Below are positions 63,838 through 64,000 of a stretch of DNA of 64,000 nt, one piece after another; the first letter of the stretch is position 1, and every line of letters begins with the position of its first letter. The stretch covers positions 434,001 to 498,000 of the forward strand of contig NW_020194691.1 in assembly GCF_002865645.1 (NCBI RefSeq), read 5' to 3'. Source of the stretch: Hyaloscypha bicolor E. Taxonomy: Eukaryota > Ascomycota > Leotiomycetes > Helotiales > Hyaloscyphaceae. Below the pieces are notes generated by a model. The model was not told the DNA's origin. It worked only from the letters and a program-made list of their open reading frames with translations, and did no database searches. The translations under genes were made by a program, and so were the position numbers.

Positions 63838-64000
63838 AAAGTTTAATAGAAATATTATTTATATAAATACTACTAGAATTACTCTTATATAGAAATACTA
63901 GTATAAAAACCTCTAAACTATTTCTATGAAAAATACTATTACTATAAGTAATAGAAATACTATTTATTAAAATCTTTCTATTAAGAACTAATATATTACC

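Larger units (their letters stand above)
59093..64000 (+). mobile_element. RIP-inactivated Ty1/copia element, copy B (5' part, runs off the window)
   Basis: 5' LTR at 59,093-59,394, then the same internal order as copy A but on the plus strand. Gag zinc-knuckle remnant at about 61,232-61,330 (NNYFKFYNYNNYIPKLYFIY), protease/integrase region after that. 63,181-63,299 still aligns to the reverse of copy A (54,744-54,860), and 63,838-64,000 aligns to the reverse of about 53,850-54,020. Between them about 725 bp of element is replaced by 538 bp of unlike DNA. The 3' LTR is beyond the window. Confidence 0.85.

Overview
The window is nuclear DNA of a filamentous ascomycete (Pezizomycotina). The supporting evidence is: short 45-75 nt introns with GTRNGT donors and CTAAC-like branch sites; a HET-domain gene; a Zn(II)2Cys6 regulator; a GH28 pectinase; and two large, extremely AT-rich blocks of ruined retrotransposons. 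Repeat-induced point mutation (RIP) explains those blocks: CpA and TpG are nearly absent, TGG codons read TAG, and duplicated copies differ mainly by C/T and G/A. The exact genus cannot be fixed from the sequence.

Layout: (1) 1-29,230 is an AT block. It holds a complete but dead Ty3/gypsy chromovirus (915-10,802, minus strand, GTTTT target duplications), a 546-bp terminal-repeat miniature element (11,348-11,893), remains of a LINE-type reverse transcriptase near 17.6 kb, and a solo LTR at 23,965-24,157. (2) About 29,900-49,290 is a gene island of normal composition. In order it carries a HET pseudogene split by a palindromic MITE-like element, a RING-IBR-RING ubiquitin ligase (minus, 3 exons), a decayed unknown gene, a TIR-like repeat, an intact 14-TM MFS exporter (minus, 9 exons), a RIPed fragment with nested solo LTRs, an intact Zn2Cys6 transcription factor (plus, 4 exons), a secreted GH28 pectinase broken by one stop codon, and a complex inverted-repeat region. 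(3) 49,295-49,917 has two more solo LTRs. (4) 49,923-64,000 is a second AT block with two RIPed Ty1/copia elements in head-to-head orientation, their 5' LTRs 100 bp apart.

Only three genes look fully functional: the RBR ligase, the MFS exporter and the Zn2Cys6 factor. The exporter and the factor are divergent neighbours, which is a common arrangement for a regulator and its efflux pump, but co-regulation here is inference. The HET, GH28 and unknown genes are all broken, so the island appears to be decaying inside a RIP-active compartment.

Two places look like assembly damage rather than biology. One is an exact 1,643-bp duplication joined through poly(A) plus about 430 bp of unlike DNA (3,630-7,347). 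The other is a C-run/poly(A)/unlike-DNA replacement at 63,300-63,837. No convincing undescribed molecular system was found; the most notable items are the un-RIPed miniature retroelement, the RIP marks on target duplications, and the inverted copia pair.
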